Assembly (NCBI RefSeq): GCF_016920785.2
Contig: NW_024609880.1
Location: 49,562,296-49,626,295, forward strand
Origin: Ixodes scapularis
Taxonomy: Eukaryota; Arthropoda; Arachnida; Ixodida; Ixodidae
Reading direction: 5' to 3'
Length of the DNA stretch: 64,000 nt
Under the pieces are notes generated by a model, which searched no databases, was not told where the DNA came from, and was given only the letters and a program-made list of their open reading frames with translations. The translations under genes and the position numbers were made by a program. Below, one piece after another: positions 54,740-64,000 of this stretch (position 1 is the stretch's first letter; every line of letters starts with the position of its first letter).

Positions 54740-56166
54740 TTTTTCTCCTGCCCTGGGTGGTTGGCTAGCAGATGCACGAGCGTACGGGCTTTCGCCTTTC
54801 TGTTCTAGCCGAGCAACTCGGGGTAAAATTTCTCTGCAAATAAAGATTATGAATGTTATTATTATTATAGTAGTAGTAATAGTAGTAGTAAGAACGATGT
54901 GCTCGGCCGACGCTTCTTCGCTTGCATCTGGTTTCGCGCATTTCAAAAATTTTTCATCAGCTGGTAGCATTGGCTGTATGGAGGGGCTGCAGTTTGGGAG
55001 TTTTTGCTTACAAGACGCGTTAACGTATCTCGTAATGCTCGCCTCAAGCTCGACATCATAAGAAGCTCGCTGTTTTTGCAAGTGACCGCACCGACACTAA
55101 ATTTGCGGCATCTTGTACAGCAGCGTAGACGTAGCTTACATCGCTGAGTTTATTCTCTTTGCAAACTGTTGAGGAACGAAAGAAGCTGTCCACGTTAGAA
55201 ATTGGCTCAATTCCGTGCCGTATGACCATTGCAAGGGGGGAATTCATACCGCCGGCTAACGTTTTTATGCTCGACAAGTTCAAATGTGCAAGTTTATACT
55301 ACTCAATACCGATAAACAAATCGTAGGGGGCATTGCCAGCTCTTTTTTCTGCAGCGTCTCCTTGGCAAAGCAGGAGGCCAGTGTCTCTTCTCTTTGACGT
55401 GGGGTTTCTCGTCGCGTGTTAGCTGTTCCAGAATCAACTAGACAAAATGTGAGCAAGGTTAATCTTAATTCACAGCCAGAACAAGGATCCACATGTTTAG
55501 AGACTAGTAATCCTTTTGTTACCATGGAGATGCTTCAAGCTGAATTTTTTGCCATGACACTCAGCTGAGCCGAGTAGTTCCGAGAGTGCTTGGAGGGAAA
55601 TTGGGTGTCCGGCACAGCTTCCGCGAACGATCCTGGGTGCGCCCGCTTTCGGGTGAACCCGATAGTGACAGCCATGGATACGTCCATTTCACGTAGGCTA
55701 CATAAGCCCAGCCCAAACACTGGCAGGGAGCTTTCGAGTGCACTGCTCCCTCAAGCTCTCGGCTTCTTTTTGTGGCTTGTCTGGTCCCCGTGAATCTGCC
55801 TATTGCGGCAGCCAAGCTAGTATTTGAAACTGGCTCCTGTAGCGTGCAGAAAATACACATCCATGGCTGTTGGTATCACGTCCGCACGAATGTGGGACGC
55901 ATTTACGATTGTTCTTGAAAGCTGTACCGGTGGCAGGCTCACCACGGAGGGAAATGAGTAGTTCCCAGAAGGCATACGGCATTGTCTAGGTCATGGCCGC
56001 TACGGACTGCATGTGCCAAGCCTAAGTAAGAAACCGATGAACAGATAGTCTACATAAACTGATTATAAGGGACAGACACTTTTGCACTTCAATATGCAGC
56101 GAGAATTGGAAATTGTCTATTTTCTCAGAAGTATACCGCAAAGTTTAAATTAATCACATTTTTCAG
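54740..56166 (+). other. Intron and unassigned DNA between transposase exons
   Basis: Contains a GTA/ATT trinucleotide-like tract at 54,855-54,895. Minus-strand ORFs here show no motif I recognise. It may hold one more small transposase exon, or an insertion. Confidence 0.4.
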
Positions 56167-57219
56167 GTGACTGGAGAGACTTGTGCTGAAGAAGGCCTGG
56201 CTGCAGACAACGGCAGACATCACCATGTGGATGATGAGCTGACTGTAGCAAGAGCCCTCCTGATACTACAAGGAGGTGGTCCTCTGCAAACCAAGGACGA
56301 GAGTACCCAAGTGGACACAAGGTCCTTAGTGCGAAAGAGAGAGACGCTTGACAATCTTCTCAAGACAGATGCAGAAGTAAAAGCCTTCACTGGTGTAGAA
56401 TCTATCCAGCTGCTGCAAAGAATATCAAAGAATGTACAGCGGTTTGACACAATGAATACCGAGCTATCCGTACACGAGCGTGTCATGCTCGTCCTAGTAA
56501 GGCTGAAAACGTTCCTTTCGTTCAAGTGCATCGGCACTTTATTTCGAGTAAGCGAGGCCACTGTACACAGGTATTTTTATGGCACATTGCCTACCCTAGC
56601 TGCTGTTCTCAAAAGTGCCATATATTGGCCCACCAAGGGAGAAATCGAAAAGAACATCCCCCACTGTTTTCGAGACTATTGCGAGGTGAGAGTTGTGTTA
56701 GACTGCACAGAGGTGGAAATTGAAAAATCTCACTGCCTGGCATGCCGGCTGTTCACCTACTCTTATTATAAAGGACGCCACACAGTGAAGTTTTTAATTG
56801 GAGTGTCACCAGCTGGCCTAATTACATTCGTCAGCCAGGGTTTTGGAGGGAGGGCATCCGACAAAGCCTGCGTGGAGAGGTCTCTTGTCCTAAGTAGGCT
56901 GCAGCCATTCAGAGATGATGTCATGGTCGACAAGGGATTTCATGTTGACGCAGAGTGCAACAAACTGGGGCTAGGCGTTGTGCAGCCGCCGTTTCTGCGC
57001 CAGCAACAGCAATTCTCTGTCGCTGATGCAATGAAGACTGTTAGTGTTGCACAGGCTAGAGTCCATGTTGAGCGAGCGATACAGCGCATAAAAGTTTTTA
57101 AGATTTTTAAGGGGCCAATTCCTTGGGAAATGCTTAAAGTAGCTGATCATGCAATCACCGTGGTTGCAGCTATCGTAAATCTCTCTGCACCCATTCTGTC
57201 GGAGAACAAATTTGGATAG
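56167..57219 (+). CDS. Transposase last exon: HTH plus DDE_Tnp_4-type catalytic domain
   Basis: The acceptor ACATTTTTCAG ends at 56,166 and 350 codons stay open to TAG at 57,217. Residues about 98-155 form a helix-turn-helix region (SVHERVMLVLVRLKTFLSF, then VSEATVHRYF and a WP at 149-154), as in HTH_Tnp_4. The catalytic core follows: Asp179 in VVLDCTEVEIE, SD at 231-232, Asp255 in VMVDKGF, and Glu302 in VHVERAIQRIK, giving a complete DDE triad in the order and spacing of IS5-like/Harbinger-like enzymes. The protein would cut and rejoin DNA at the element's ends. AATAAA lies at 57,468. It is intact, unlike every LINE in the window. The connection to the upstream exons is inferred. Confidence 0.9.
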   Translation: MTGETCAEEGLAADNGRHHHVDDELTVARALLILQGGGPLQTKDESTQVDTRSLVRKRETLDNLLKTDAEVKAFTGVESIQLLQRISKNVQRFDTMNTELSVHERVMLVLVRLKTFLSFKCIGTLFRVSEATVHRYFYGTLPTLAAVLKSAIYWPTKGEIEKNIPHCFRDYCEVRVVLDCTEVEIEKSHCLACRLFTYSYYKGRHTVKFLIGVSPAGLITFVSQGFGGRASDKACVERSLVLSRLQPFRDDVMVDKGFHVDAECNKLGLGVVQPPFLRQQQQFSVADAMKTVSVAQARVHVERAIQRIKVFKIFKGPIPWEMLKVADHAITVVAAIVNLSAPILSENKFG

Positions 57220-58019
57220 TTTCCTCATGAACCTTTACAGTAGTCTCTTGATAATTCAAATGCTAATATTTAAAAATTCTGGCTAATTCAAACAAAAATT
57301 AAATGTTTGGTTGTTTCGGTATGTTTTTAATGTATTTAAAAGTTGTTTAATTCAAACTACACCATTCAGTTCATTCATACTATTTGCTTGTCTGCACCGA
57401 GAAATGTCTGTTGCCTTTTCTGCCACTAGCTGAACATTTGCGTTCTTTAATCGCTTTAACAGTCGATAATAAAGCCAATCGCTTGCCACAAATCCATGAC
57501 CCCAACAGATGACTCCCATAAATAAACTGGCTGCTCTTGGGTCTTAAACTTTGTTTTAAAGTCACATGCAGCAATAAAGCAGTTAACCAATCACAACTTT
57601 TTTTTTTTAATGTAATTTTGCTTTTTGGTGCCATATTTATGAGAGCTGATAATCCAAACAAAACCCCTGAGGTCCCTTCGAGTTTGAATTATTGAGTCTA
57701 CCTTCAGTTCAAAGAAGCTATTATTTTTTTCTTCAGGTAAAATCCAATTGAACCACTCTTTGTTTTGAAAGTTGTTTTACCACTTTTATGTGCCCAGATA
57801 GCAGCATGCAGATACATTTGTTTATTGATTGCAGACAATGCTCTGAAAAATAAAGTCAGATTGAATATATGTATTTATTGGAGAAACAATAAACAAATTG
57901 CACATTGGTGTTTTATGCATACTGACACGTAACAATGAGAAAACATATTACTATTAACTCTACTTGCTCTAAATGACAGTCACCGGCCTTTTAAACTACC
58001 ACATGGCATGGAAACTTAA
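57220..58019. other. Transposase 3' UTR region and convergent spacer
   Basis: AT-rich DNA with AATAAA signals at 57,468 and about 57,848. No ORF. Confidence 0.5.
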
Positions 58020-59196
58020 AGGGCAACTCCGCTCAATTCCGAATATTTCGGGATAATCGGTGATTTCGCATTAAAAAGCCCTAGTAAAAGACGCTACGTC
58101 GTTTGCTTCTCGAAAAATGGGATACATATTTTTAAATTAATTTTAAACACGAGCAGAAACCGAAACTTAGGCTCCGTCCGGCAACGTTGGCCTCGGGCCG
58201 CCAAGTACATGGCACTCTAGTGGTACGAGATGTCACGTGATCCTCTACGCAATGACGGGCGGGATTGGGGCGGGCGTGTGCCAGGCGTAAGTGTCGTCTG
58301 CACCGCACTCTTTACCACGTTTTGGTGTCTACGACATTCAACGACGTCTGCACAACTGCGGCAGAAGTCTGCGCACGTGGTGTTCCTAGCGTGGACAAAT
58401 CTTTGAGACAATTCTCAAATTTCTGCGACGGTGGCGCCGCGAACGCTTGCCCTAGCTACTGGATGATCGCGCTCGCCTGGCTCATCTCACTCGTCGGTTT
58501 TCGTGCTGTCTGTTGTGAGCTTGCGTATTTCTGGACTTCTCCAGTTTATTTGTACGATGGCTGCAAACAAAATTAGATTAAAATATTACAGCAATCGTAT
58601 GTGCTGCGTTCCCCAATGTACAAACCGCGCAGTGAAGGGAAAAATCAGCCTTCTCTCATTTACACTCGACAAACGGTTGAAGAAGGCTGGTAGGATCCTC
58701 TAGCCCATACGACCACAGCGCAGTGGCGTACATCCAGGACCTTTCTACGCTCGCCGCTCGTCGGCGCCTGATCTCACTACCCCTTTCTAGTATGCGCCGC
58801 CTCTTCCTTTGCTTGGTGGCGGTTCTGCTGACGGGTCATTCCTTGTTTCCATGCTTTCTGAACAGCATTTGTTTCTTTTCTGATCTAATATACTGAACAA
58901 AAACTACTTTCAGGTATAATTGAGACGGTTCGTGCCACTTATATTTTGTATTTCGACTAAAAAGACGCTTTTAGCAGCTCTGACTAGTAGTAAGCCCAGG
59001 ACCAAAGACGTCGCATATCGCACACTTTCGGCACCGCGGGTCGCCCCCGTAGGTGGAAGAGGTTTCCGCGTCGTTTAGTTAAAATATGATGCACTGATGT
59101 TTAGTTACTCTCTCCATGCCTGCTGGCTTGCCCGAACCCCAAGAGACGTGGAAACCGCAAAAAAGGTAGACGCTTAAATAGGATTGCAGGGCCCCT
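58020..59196. mobile_element. Nested 1.18-kb element flanked by TTAA
   Basis: Starts AGGGCAACTCCGC after TTAA (58,016-58,019) and ends GCAGGGCCCCT before TTAA (59,197-59,200). The short inverted termini (AGGG...CCCT) with a TTAA duplication fit piggyBac- or Kolobok-type elements. No transposase of its own is seen. It contains a truncated left end and first THAP exon of a sister ISL2EU-like copy (58,405-58,695). Confidence 0.65.
58405..58695 (+). pseudogene. Decayed ISL2EU left end with truncated THAP exon 1
   Basis: GACGGTGGCGCCGCGAACGC, then ACTGGATGATCG, then ATG 58,557 with MAANKIRLKYYSNRMCCVPQ and LDKRLKKAG parallel the left terminus and exon 1 of the host element. The outer terminus is mutated. 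Coding similarity stops right before the tryptophan, and the second zinc pair (C-x2-H) is absent. It cannot give a working zinc finger. Confidence 0.8.
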
Positions 59197-59269
59197 TTAA
59201 CACAATTAGTCAAAACTGTCCTAACCAGCCTGTTTTCTACAATAAACACATGAGAAATAATAATCATAC

Positions 59270-59275
59270 TTTATT
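59270..59275 (-). terminator. Polyadenylation signal for the YqaJ gene
   Basis: TTTATT on the plus strand is AATAAA on the minus strand, about 296 nt beyond the stop of the nuclease gene and just outside the nested TTAA element. Confidence 0.45.
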
Positions 59276-59570
59276 TGCTGTGGTCAGAAACCTCTGGACA
59301 TTGTGTGGAACATGAGATGAAAATGATATAATGTACATATGAAAATAAAATTGCACACTGAAACGAAAACAAGGCCTACGAAACTATCACATTATCTGCA
59401 TTGGCATGTTTAGGTGAAAGACATCAGTATTGCACAGGAGCATAAAAAACAGATTCAGGTTCTAAAAGCCACCAAGACAGAGTACATGCAAAACAAATGT
59501 CAGACTAGGGAGAATTTGTGCACTAAAAACATGTAAAGCAAGCCGACAGCACCAATGTTCACAGCAAGAC

Positions 59571-60687
59571 TTACTGCGCTAGCTTGCATAAAATATGTTT
59601 GAAGTATACAAATTCAAGCTTCCTAACGAGCTCGTCAATGTGTGCACTATCTCGGCTCACAGGGATGATTAGGGAGCCCTTCTCACAGTACACCATAAGG
59701 TGAGCCATCTTGAGATCTAACAAAAACATTCCCAGCTGGCACTGAGAGTAATGTGAATGTTTTTTTCGCAGGTGGTAATTCTCGCCCTCTTTGATCATGT
59801 ACCCAACCTTCTTCGCAGCGATCAGCTCCCTCGCTGAGGTGTTTATTCCCGCCTCGGGGCTTTTAACCTCAACCAGGATCGACGGCACACCATTTTCCTC
59901 TGCAACACCATCAGGGCTGCACCCGAGCCAGGGTACAAGTGGGTTTACAACGAGTCCGAACCTTCGGACACTGCTTCCCGTCATTTCTGTGTATTTTTCC
60001 AAGGCAGGTCCTTCGCACCGTTTCCCATGCCGGGTCGCCTTATTTCCTCGGAAGCTTTCGCAGTACATCAGCTGGACCTTTTCTGCCCACGACCGGTGTT
60101 CCGTAGGGAGAAAGGTGAAGTAGGCACGACACCTGCTAGCAGTAATGCGCAGCTTGCGCTCGCGCTGCCAACGACCGCCCTCTTGTAAGAGTGTGTCGTG
60201 GCAAATGGCTGCTGCCTCGTCAGCTGTCACGGCAACATGTTTTTTGTAAAACTGCTGCTCTTGAGGTGACAGATCTTCCCACATGAACTTGTTGATTCTA
60301 AAATGCCCAACATCAAGAAAAGCAACGGTGTGAAAACTAACTTGTTCATACTGTTTTACACAGGTGCTGCGACTTATGCCGAGGAAGAAATCAGTGTCGG
60401 CAGCACTTACAGCTCCGGAGCTGCCTTCTGGACTTTTGCCATGGTTGCTGACCTCACTTGTTTTCCTGCCTTTCAGGTGAAGGGCAAGAGCAGATTCCGT
60501 GGCACACGAAAGGAGATCGCTACGTATGTCCTCCAGCACCATGTCGTCCACTTGTACCTCCGGCACGGCGTGTACGTGGCAGAGTTCTTGCAACATCTTC
60601 GGCTCGTACAACTGCGTTGTTCGTAAATGACCCCAGGCTTGCTTCAGGTCCGTTGGAGAGAGTTGCTCGAGGTTTGATGTCCCAACA
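59571..60687 (-). CDS. SWIM-YqaJ nuclease, exon 3: YqaJ-type exonuclease domain
   Basis: The acceptor TTTGTTTTTAG (inverse, ending at 60,688) precedes an open frame of 371 codons to TAA at 59,571. In the assembled 478-residue protein the YqaJ/lambda-exonuclease-like fold spans about 280-430: RITASRCRAY at 288-297, RHGKRCEGPALEKY with Glu332, GCSPDGV with Asp366, VEVKSP with Glu380 and Lys382 (the PD-(D/E)xK core), and YSQCQLGM with Gln422. All expected catalytic residues are present. YqaJ-family nucleases degrade or resect DNA in a metal-dependent way. Companion YqaJ proteins are known in ISL2EU transposons, but their role in transposition is not settled. Convergent with the transposase. Confidence 0.9.
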
Positions 60688-62193
60688 CTAAAAACAAAGT
60701 CAGTATGAGCATGAGAATTAAGATGAGTGCAGCAAGGCGTGTAGTTGGGCTACATATATTTTGACAAAACACATGAAAAACATGCACAAGAAAAATTAAG
60801 TTGTGCACACACATCACTTCATTGAAATCTGTTTGATTGGTTAATCTTCTATTCCATTTTTAGGCTTTCGTGTGCATGCATGTCAGTATTGCGCATATTT
60901 GCTTTGATTTGTTCATATATGTTTCATGCCATTCTTTTCATCAGAATTTAGGCAAGACGGTGAATGCTCCACATCGAAGCCAGGCAACTTCAGGCCTCCT
61001 CTACGAGATAAATATTTTGTGGTCTGCCGTCTCTCTTCAACTTCCAGTCGACCTTAGGCTGAACGGACCAGATGAGTAAATCCTGTCATAATCTGCGGCT
61101 TCACTTGTACGTTTTGTAAAGCTCTCGGCTCCGGATACAAGCAGAATCCCAGAGTCTCTGGCAGATAACGGATAGTCTAGATGAATAAAATAAATAAAGT
61201 AATTATGGTCTCTCTCTGTTCCTTTTTGTCATATTACAGTGCCTGGGACGCATCTCAGAATTCTCAATGTCTGATACTGTCCATGCATTGCAAGCGGTCT
61301 GGAAGTCGCAACATAATACGTCACTGGAGCCAGTGGGACATTTAGTCAACCATTGTAGTCCTGGCAGTTAGTTCCAGGATTGTCGGCAAAAAGGTCGCTG
61401 TTGTCACAACATCCCAATATTGCTTCTGTTGTTTGTGTCGACTGTGGGATGCAAGGCGACCAACAACAGAACAGGCTTGTCCTGTATCCAAGTGTGCTGG
61501 CGTGACATTGCCGGGACTGCTGCTGGCAAAGAAATACAATATTGCTTGCGTTGTTTGTGTCGACTGTCGGGATGTAAGGTCACCAACGACAGAACAGGCT
61601 TGTCCTACATCCACCTGTGCTCGTGCGAGACCGCAAGGATTGCTGCTGGTAACTAAATGCCCCAGTAGTGGCTTGTCAGGCAGAAATCGAGGAACCAACA
61701 GTGAGGATACGGCAGACACACCAGTTGGGCACATTTCAGGCACCACGTTTATGCTAAGAATTACCCTCGTACAGTGAGTCTTAAAAATCCCAAGAAAGAA
61801 TTGCAATAGGCAGACACCTTTGCCAGCCATTGCTTTCGCACAGACTTGTTTCAGTGACTGCTGTGTTCATTGAATCAAGCAGGCGGCATACTGGATGCCC
61901 ATGACTTACCGCACTACTGAAGTGATAAAAATCTACCTGTTGACCCTTTTACAAGATACTCATGTTTCCCATAACAGCATAACTGCTTGGTGCCCTGAAA
62001 GATTTTACGCCAAACACAAAAGGCATAACTAAGTCGTAGCCAGTACCTCTCAAATACGAAATGAAGTAATCCATATTTTTGTTTGCTTTTTGCCTCAGTT
62101 CTAAATATCACAATGATATCTCTGAAATGTGCACATAGCAGCAAAGATGGTGTTTGCAAAACATAGGAAAGGAACTTAAAACAATGGTCTCAC
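60688..62193 (-). other. Intron 2 of the SWIM-YqaJ gene
   Basis: GTGAGA donor and TTTTTAG acceptor on the minus strand. About 1.5 kb, including the 122-bp tandem duplication at 61,415-61,658. ORFs inside it have no domain. Confidence 0.6.
61415..61658. repeat. 122-bp tandem duplication (two units)
   Basis: CAATATTGCTT...GTTGTTTGTGTCGACTGT followed by ACAGAACAGGCTTGTCCT recurs after exactly 122 bp with about 85 percent identity by eye. It lies in the intron and gives a repeated-looking but meaningless ORF. Confidence 0.85.
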
Positions 62194-62267
62194 CGGTTTA
62201 CAAACAGCATCAGAGCAACTGCATGTTTGCATCGTTGAGATGCGCCTGCCTTGCAAGAGCAGAGTGC
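62194..62267 (-). CDS. SWIM-YqaJ nuclease, exon 2: SWIM zinc finger
   Basis: This 74-nt exon sits between acceptor GGGGATTTCAG and donor CG|GTGAGA (minus strand). It begins in phase 0 and ends in phase 2, exactly what exons 1 and 3 require. It encodes ALCSCKAGASQRCKHAVALM, where Cys85, Cys87, Cys95 and His97 make the CxC...CxH zinc-binding pattern of SWIM domains, which bind DNA or protein partners. SWIM followed by YqaJ is a recurrent order in metazoan transposon-related proteins. Confidence 0.85.
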
Positions 62268-62705
62268 CTGAAATCCCCCACCCCCCAAAAAAAAGAACCA
62301 GATTAAGTCAAATATAAAATTTGGTAGGACATATTTGTGTCTAGCTCGTGAGCAAGCTTTCACGGTGACTATTTGTTGTTATTGTAGCTGAAATTCCAAA
62401 CAGGAAATATGTAACAGCAACAAAAATATGTGCGATCGACGTCTGCAAAGCTCCCAACGAGGTACTTGTACGGCGTCGTAGGAACGTGCGAGCACGCCCG
62501 TATGAACACCGCATCATGCCGATATACGCGCTTGCACATCTATGAATGGCGCACATACAGCGTATTAGAGCATATCACACAAGACTGATAAGACTGGCGA
62601 CACTGTTCATTCTCATGCCTCATTTAGGTTATTTTAGTGACGCGCACAAGTTTCCAGCGTCGGTGCTACGATAACGAATCGGTCAACAGTAAATGTACGA
62701 CTTAC

Positions 62706-62951
62706 CTCTACCTTGCCGTCTTGAAAGACCACGCATCGCAGCTCGTGTGGCTTTTGTTTCGGGCTGCTTGTCTGTACGCACAACGCTTGTATTGTGAGCG
62801 AAGACACGGAGTGCGCGCTGATGCCACAACACAGAAGGTGACCGGCGTTCAACACCGCTTCGCCTTCAACGATGCACCGTATGCGACGGTCGCCTTCACC
62901 TCCAATGTGCTTTAGCAATGTCTCTAAAGTTAAAACGAAAGCTTCAGCCAT
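62706..62951 (-). CDS. SWIM-YqaJ nuclease, exon 1
   Basis: The ATG at 62,951 (MAEAFVLTLETLLKHIGGEG) is the first in the frame; a GTG further upstream is not needed. Exactly 82 codons run to a perfect donor GAG|GTAAGT (minus strand). The segment contains the beta-strand-like stretch preceding SWIM fingers (ELRCVVFQDGKVE). No catalytic residues are expected here. The start lies about 144 bp inside the right terminus of the transposon, mirroring the transposase at the other end. Spliced with exons 2 and 3, it gives an open frame of 479 codons including the stop. Confidence 0.8.
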
Positions 62952-63014
62952 GCCACTATGTAGCACGAGCTCAGAAACAGCAGCAAACACCACGCAAACA
63001 CCTCCTACTGCACC

Positions 63015-63094
63015 CCGTCGTGGCCATCGATCATCCAGTTGACCGCCATTTTGGATTTTTCAGTGGCGCCCCCTATAGTTCGTGAAAGTTGCGA
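63015..63094. repeat. Right terminal inverted repeat of the ISL2EU-like element
   Basis: Read inward on the minus strand: TCGCAACTTTCACGAACTAT, GGGGGCGCCACTG, then AAAATGGCGG and CTGGATGATCG. Matches the left end in the first 13 bp, in GGCGCC and in the CTGGATGATCG subterminal motif. Confidence 0.85.
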
Positions 63095-63096
63095 AT

Positions 63097-63785
63097 AGCC
63101 CAACGCGGAGAGGAAGCGGCAACCATATCGACCCGTAGTTCGTGGCTAGTTTGTGTACACAGCGGCGTGGGACCGGCTGAGTGAGGGCGAGGGATAAGGA
63201 GGGATCGGTCAATGGAAGAAAACAATAGGAGGAATGAAAAAAAGAAGAGAAAAAAAAAGAAAAAAAAGAAACGGGTGTGAGAGAGAAACCAAGGGAGAGG
63301 GAGAAATCGAAATTGCAAAGGCTTATAGCAGCAGGCTGGGAGAGGATACGATATCTCTTTCACGTCTGGGCCCACGGGGACTTTATTCAGACATTAATAG
63401 ACGTCATAAAGCTTTGGAGGGGAGGGGGGGGGGGCTGCAGAAGGACTTTCTCGGTCGAAGCGTCACGTCGTTCGGTTCATTACTATGTGGGCGTCCGTTG
63501 TTCCCGCGTGAGTAAGTGTTTGGGAATGTTGAAGCACCCGAATAATATGAGCTCCGACGATCCGTTCAGACATTTTGCTTGACCTGCGGTGCCCTCAAGA
63601 TAAATAAGCTTTCGAGTTATCGAAAAAGTTATATATATATATATTTTTTAGTTCTTTGATTAGATGCGGAACGCACTTGTTTGGCCTCTGTTTCGTCTGT
63701 CAGGCTCTTAACGTCGCACGACCTTACTTCTCGGGAAGAAATTAAAGATATAATAAATAGCCACCGTCGATTGGTGTAAGTTACC

Positions 63786-63838
<53 letters not shown>

Positions 63839-64000
63839 GTAGAAATGTTCGCTCGTGCAACTGGAACCAAACATACTGGAAAGGACAAAACCAGACGTTC
63901 TCAGGACAAACTCTCTTCCTGTTGTTTTTAAAGTGACAGCTTTATATGGGAACACCGGTCGCTCCTGTTGGAGTTTGTCGCATCGTATAGTGAGGCCACA
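63097..64000. other. Flank right of the transposon
   Basis: A/G-rich DNA at 63,235-63,310, a G-run near 63,424-63,434, (TA)n at about 63,632-63,646 and a longer (TA)n at 63,788-63,835. No gene recognised. Confidence 0.5.

Larger units (their letters stand above)
52853..63094. mobile_element. ISL2EU-like DNA transposon, 10.2 kb, two genes
   Basis: Both ends begin with the 13-bp inverted terminus TCGCAACTTTCAC. They also share GGCGCC about 10 bp further in and CTGGATGATCG within 70 bp. AT lies outside each end (52,851-52,852 and 63,095-63,096), consistent with a 2-bp AT target duplication. Inside are two convergent spliced genes whose start codons are each about 144 bp from their end: a THAP-DDE transposase (plus, 52,996-57,219) and a SWIM-YqaJ nuclease (minus, 62,951-59,571). 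From memory, a THAP-bearing transposase of the IS5/DDE_Tnp_4 kind plus a YqaJ protein is the signature of the ISL2EU (IS4EU) superfamily. A 1.18-kb TTAA-flanked element (58,020-59,196) is nested between the genes. The intact nuclease frame and intact catalytic exon suggest recent activity; whether the transposase is fully spliceable is unresolved. Confidence 0.85.

Noticed and set aside
61342..61830. 162-codon minus ORF with internally repeated sequence
   Set aside because: It comes from the 122-bp tandem duplication inside an intron and shows no domain.

Overview
The window looks like repeat-rich, AT-leaning chelicerate nuclear DNA, most likely from a hard tick (Ixodida). The reasons are: many short ORFs but few gene-like ones; several broken CR1/L2-like LINEs; tRNA-derived palindromic repeats; numerous short inverted-repeat elements; a short interstitial (CCTAA)n tract, which is the arthropod telomere unit; and intact-looking spliced transposon genes. 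The species call is inference. I see no rRNA operon, CRISPR array or bacterial-style operon, and almost nothing that looks like a host protein gene.

Layout. At 0.4-2.5 kb a head-to-head tRNA-like repeat abuts a 3'-truncated minus-strand LINE (ORF1 plus the endonuclease part of ORF2). At 2.9-4.3 kb two inverted copies of a CTACCGTATTTACAC terminus bound an old DNA element. From 6 to 15.9 kb there is a field of small non-autonomous elements, including two members of one hAT-like MITE family with 8-bp target duplications. At 16.2-19.0 kb lies a decayed minus-strand LINE with recognisable endonuclease and reverse transcriptase motifs. A second LINE 3' piece follows at 19.6-20.0 kb, and a second tRNA-like palindrome at 20.9-21.3 kb. 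At 27.4-28.9 kb a GC-rich stretch with a TATA-like box precedes the only host-like coding exon I would defend. From 29.2 to 36.9 kb there are unusual tandem or palindromic arrays, LINE 3' ends and a 286-bp near-perfect palindrome. From 37 to 46 kb there is a long CA/TA microsatellite, another LINE 3' end, TAACG-rich repeats enclosing the telomere-like tract, and a 268-bp relative of the large transposon described next.

The main result is a 10.2-kb DNA transposon at about 52,853-63,094. Its ends share inverted termini (TCGCAACTTTCAC) and are flanked by AT on both sides. It carries two convergent spliced genes. On the plus strand is a THAP zinc-finger plus DDE (DDE_Tnp_4-type) transposase. On the minus strand is a protein with a SWIM zinc finger followed by a YqaJ-type nuclease domain, for which three exons join with matching phases into an uninterrupted 478-residue frame. 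This two-gene layout is what I remember for the eukaryotic ISL2EU (IS4EU) superfamily. The element is itself invaded by a 1.18-kb TTAA-flanked element that holds a second, truncated THAP first exon and terminus from a sister copy, and a different broken THAP fragment sits in a transposase intron. The transposase would recognise the ends, and the nuclease would act in a later DNA-processing step; this functional link is inference from family knowledge.
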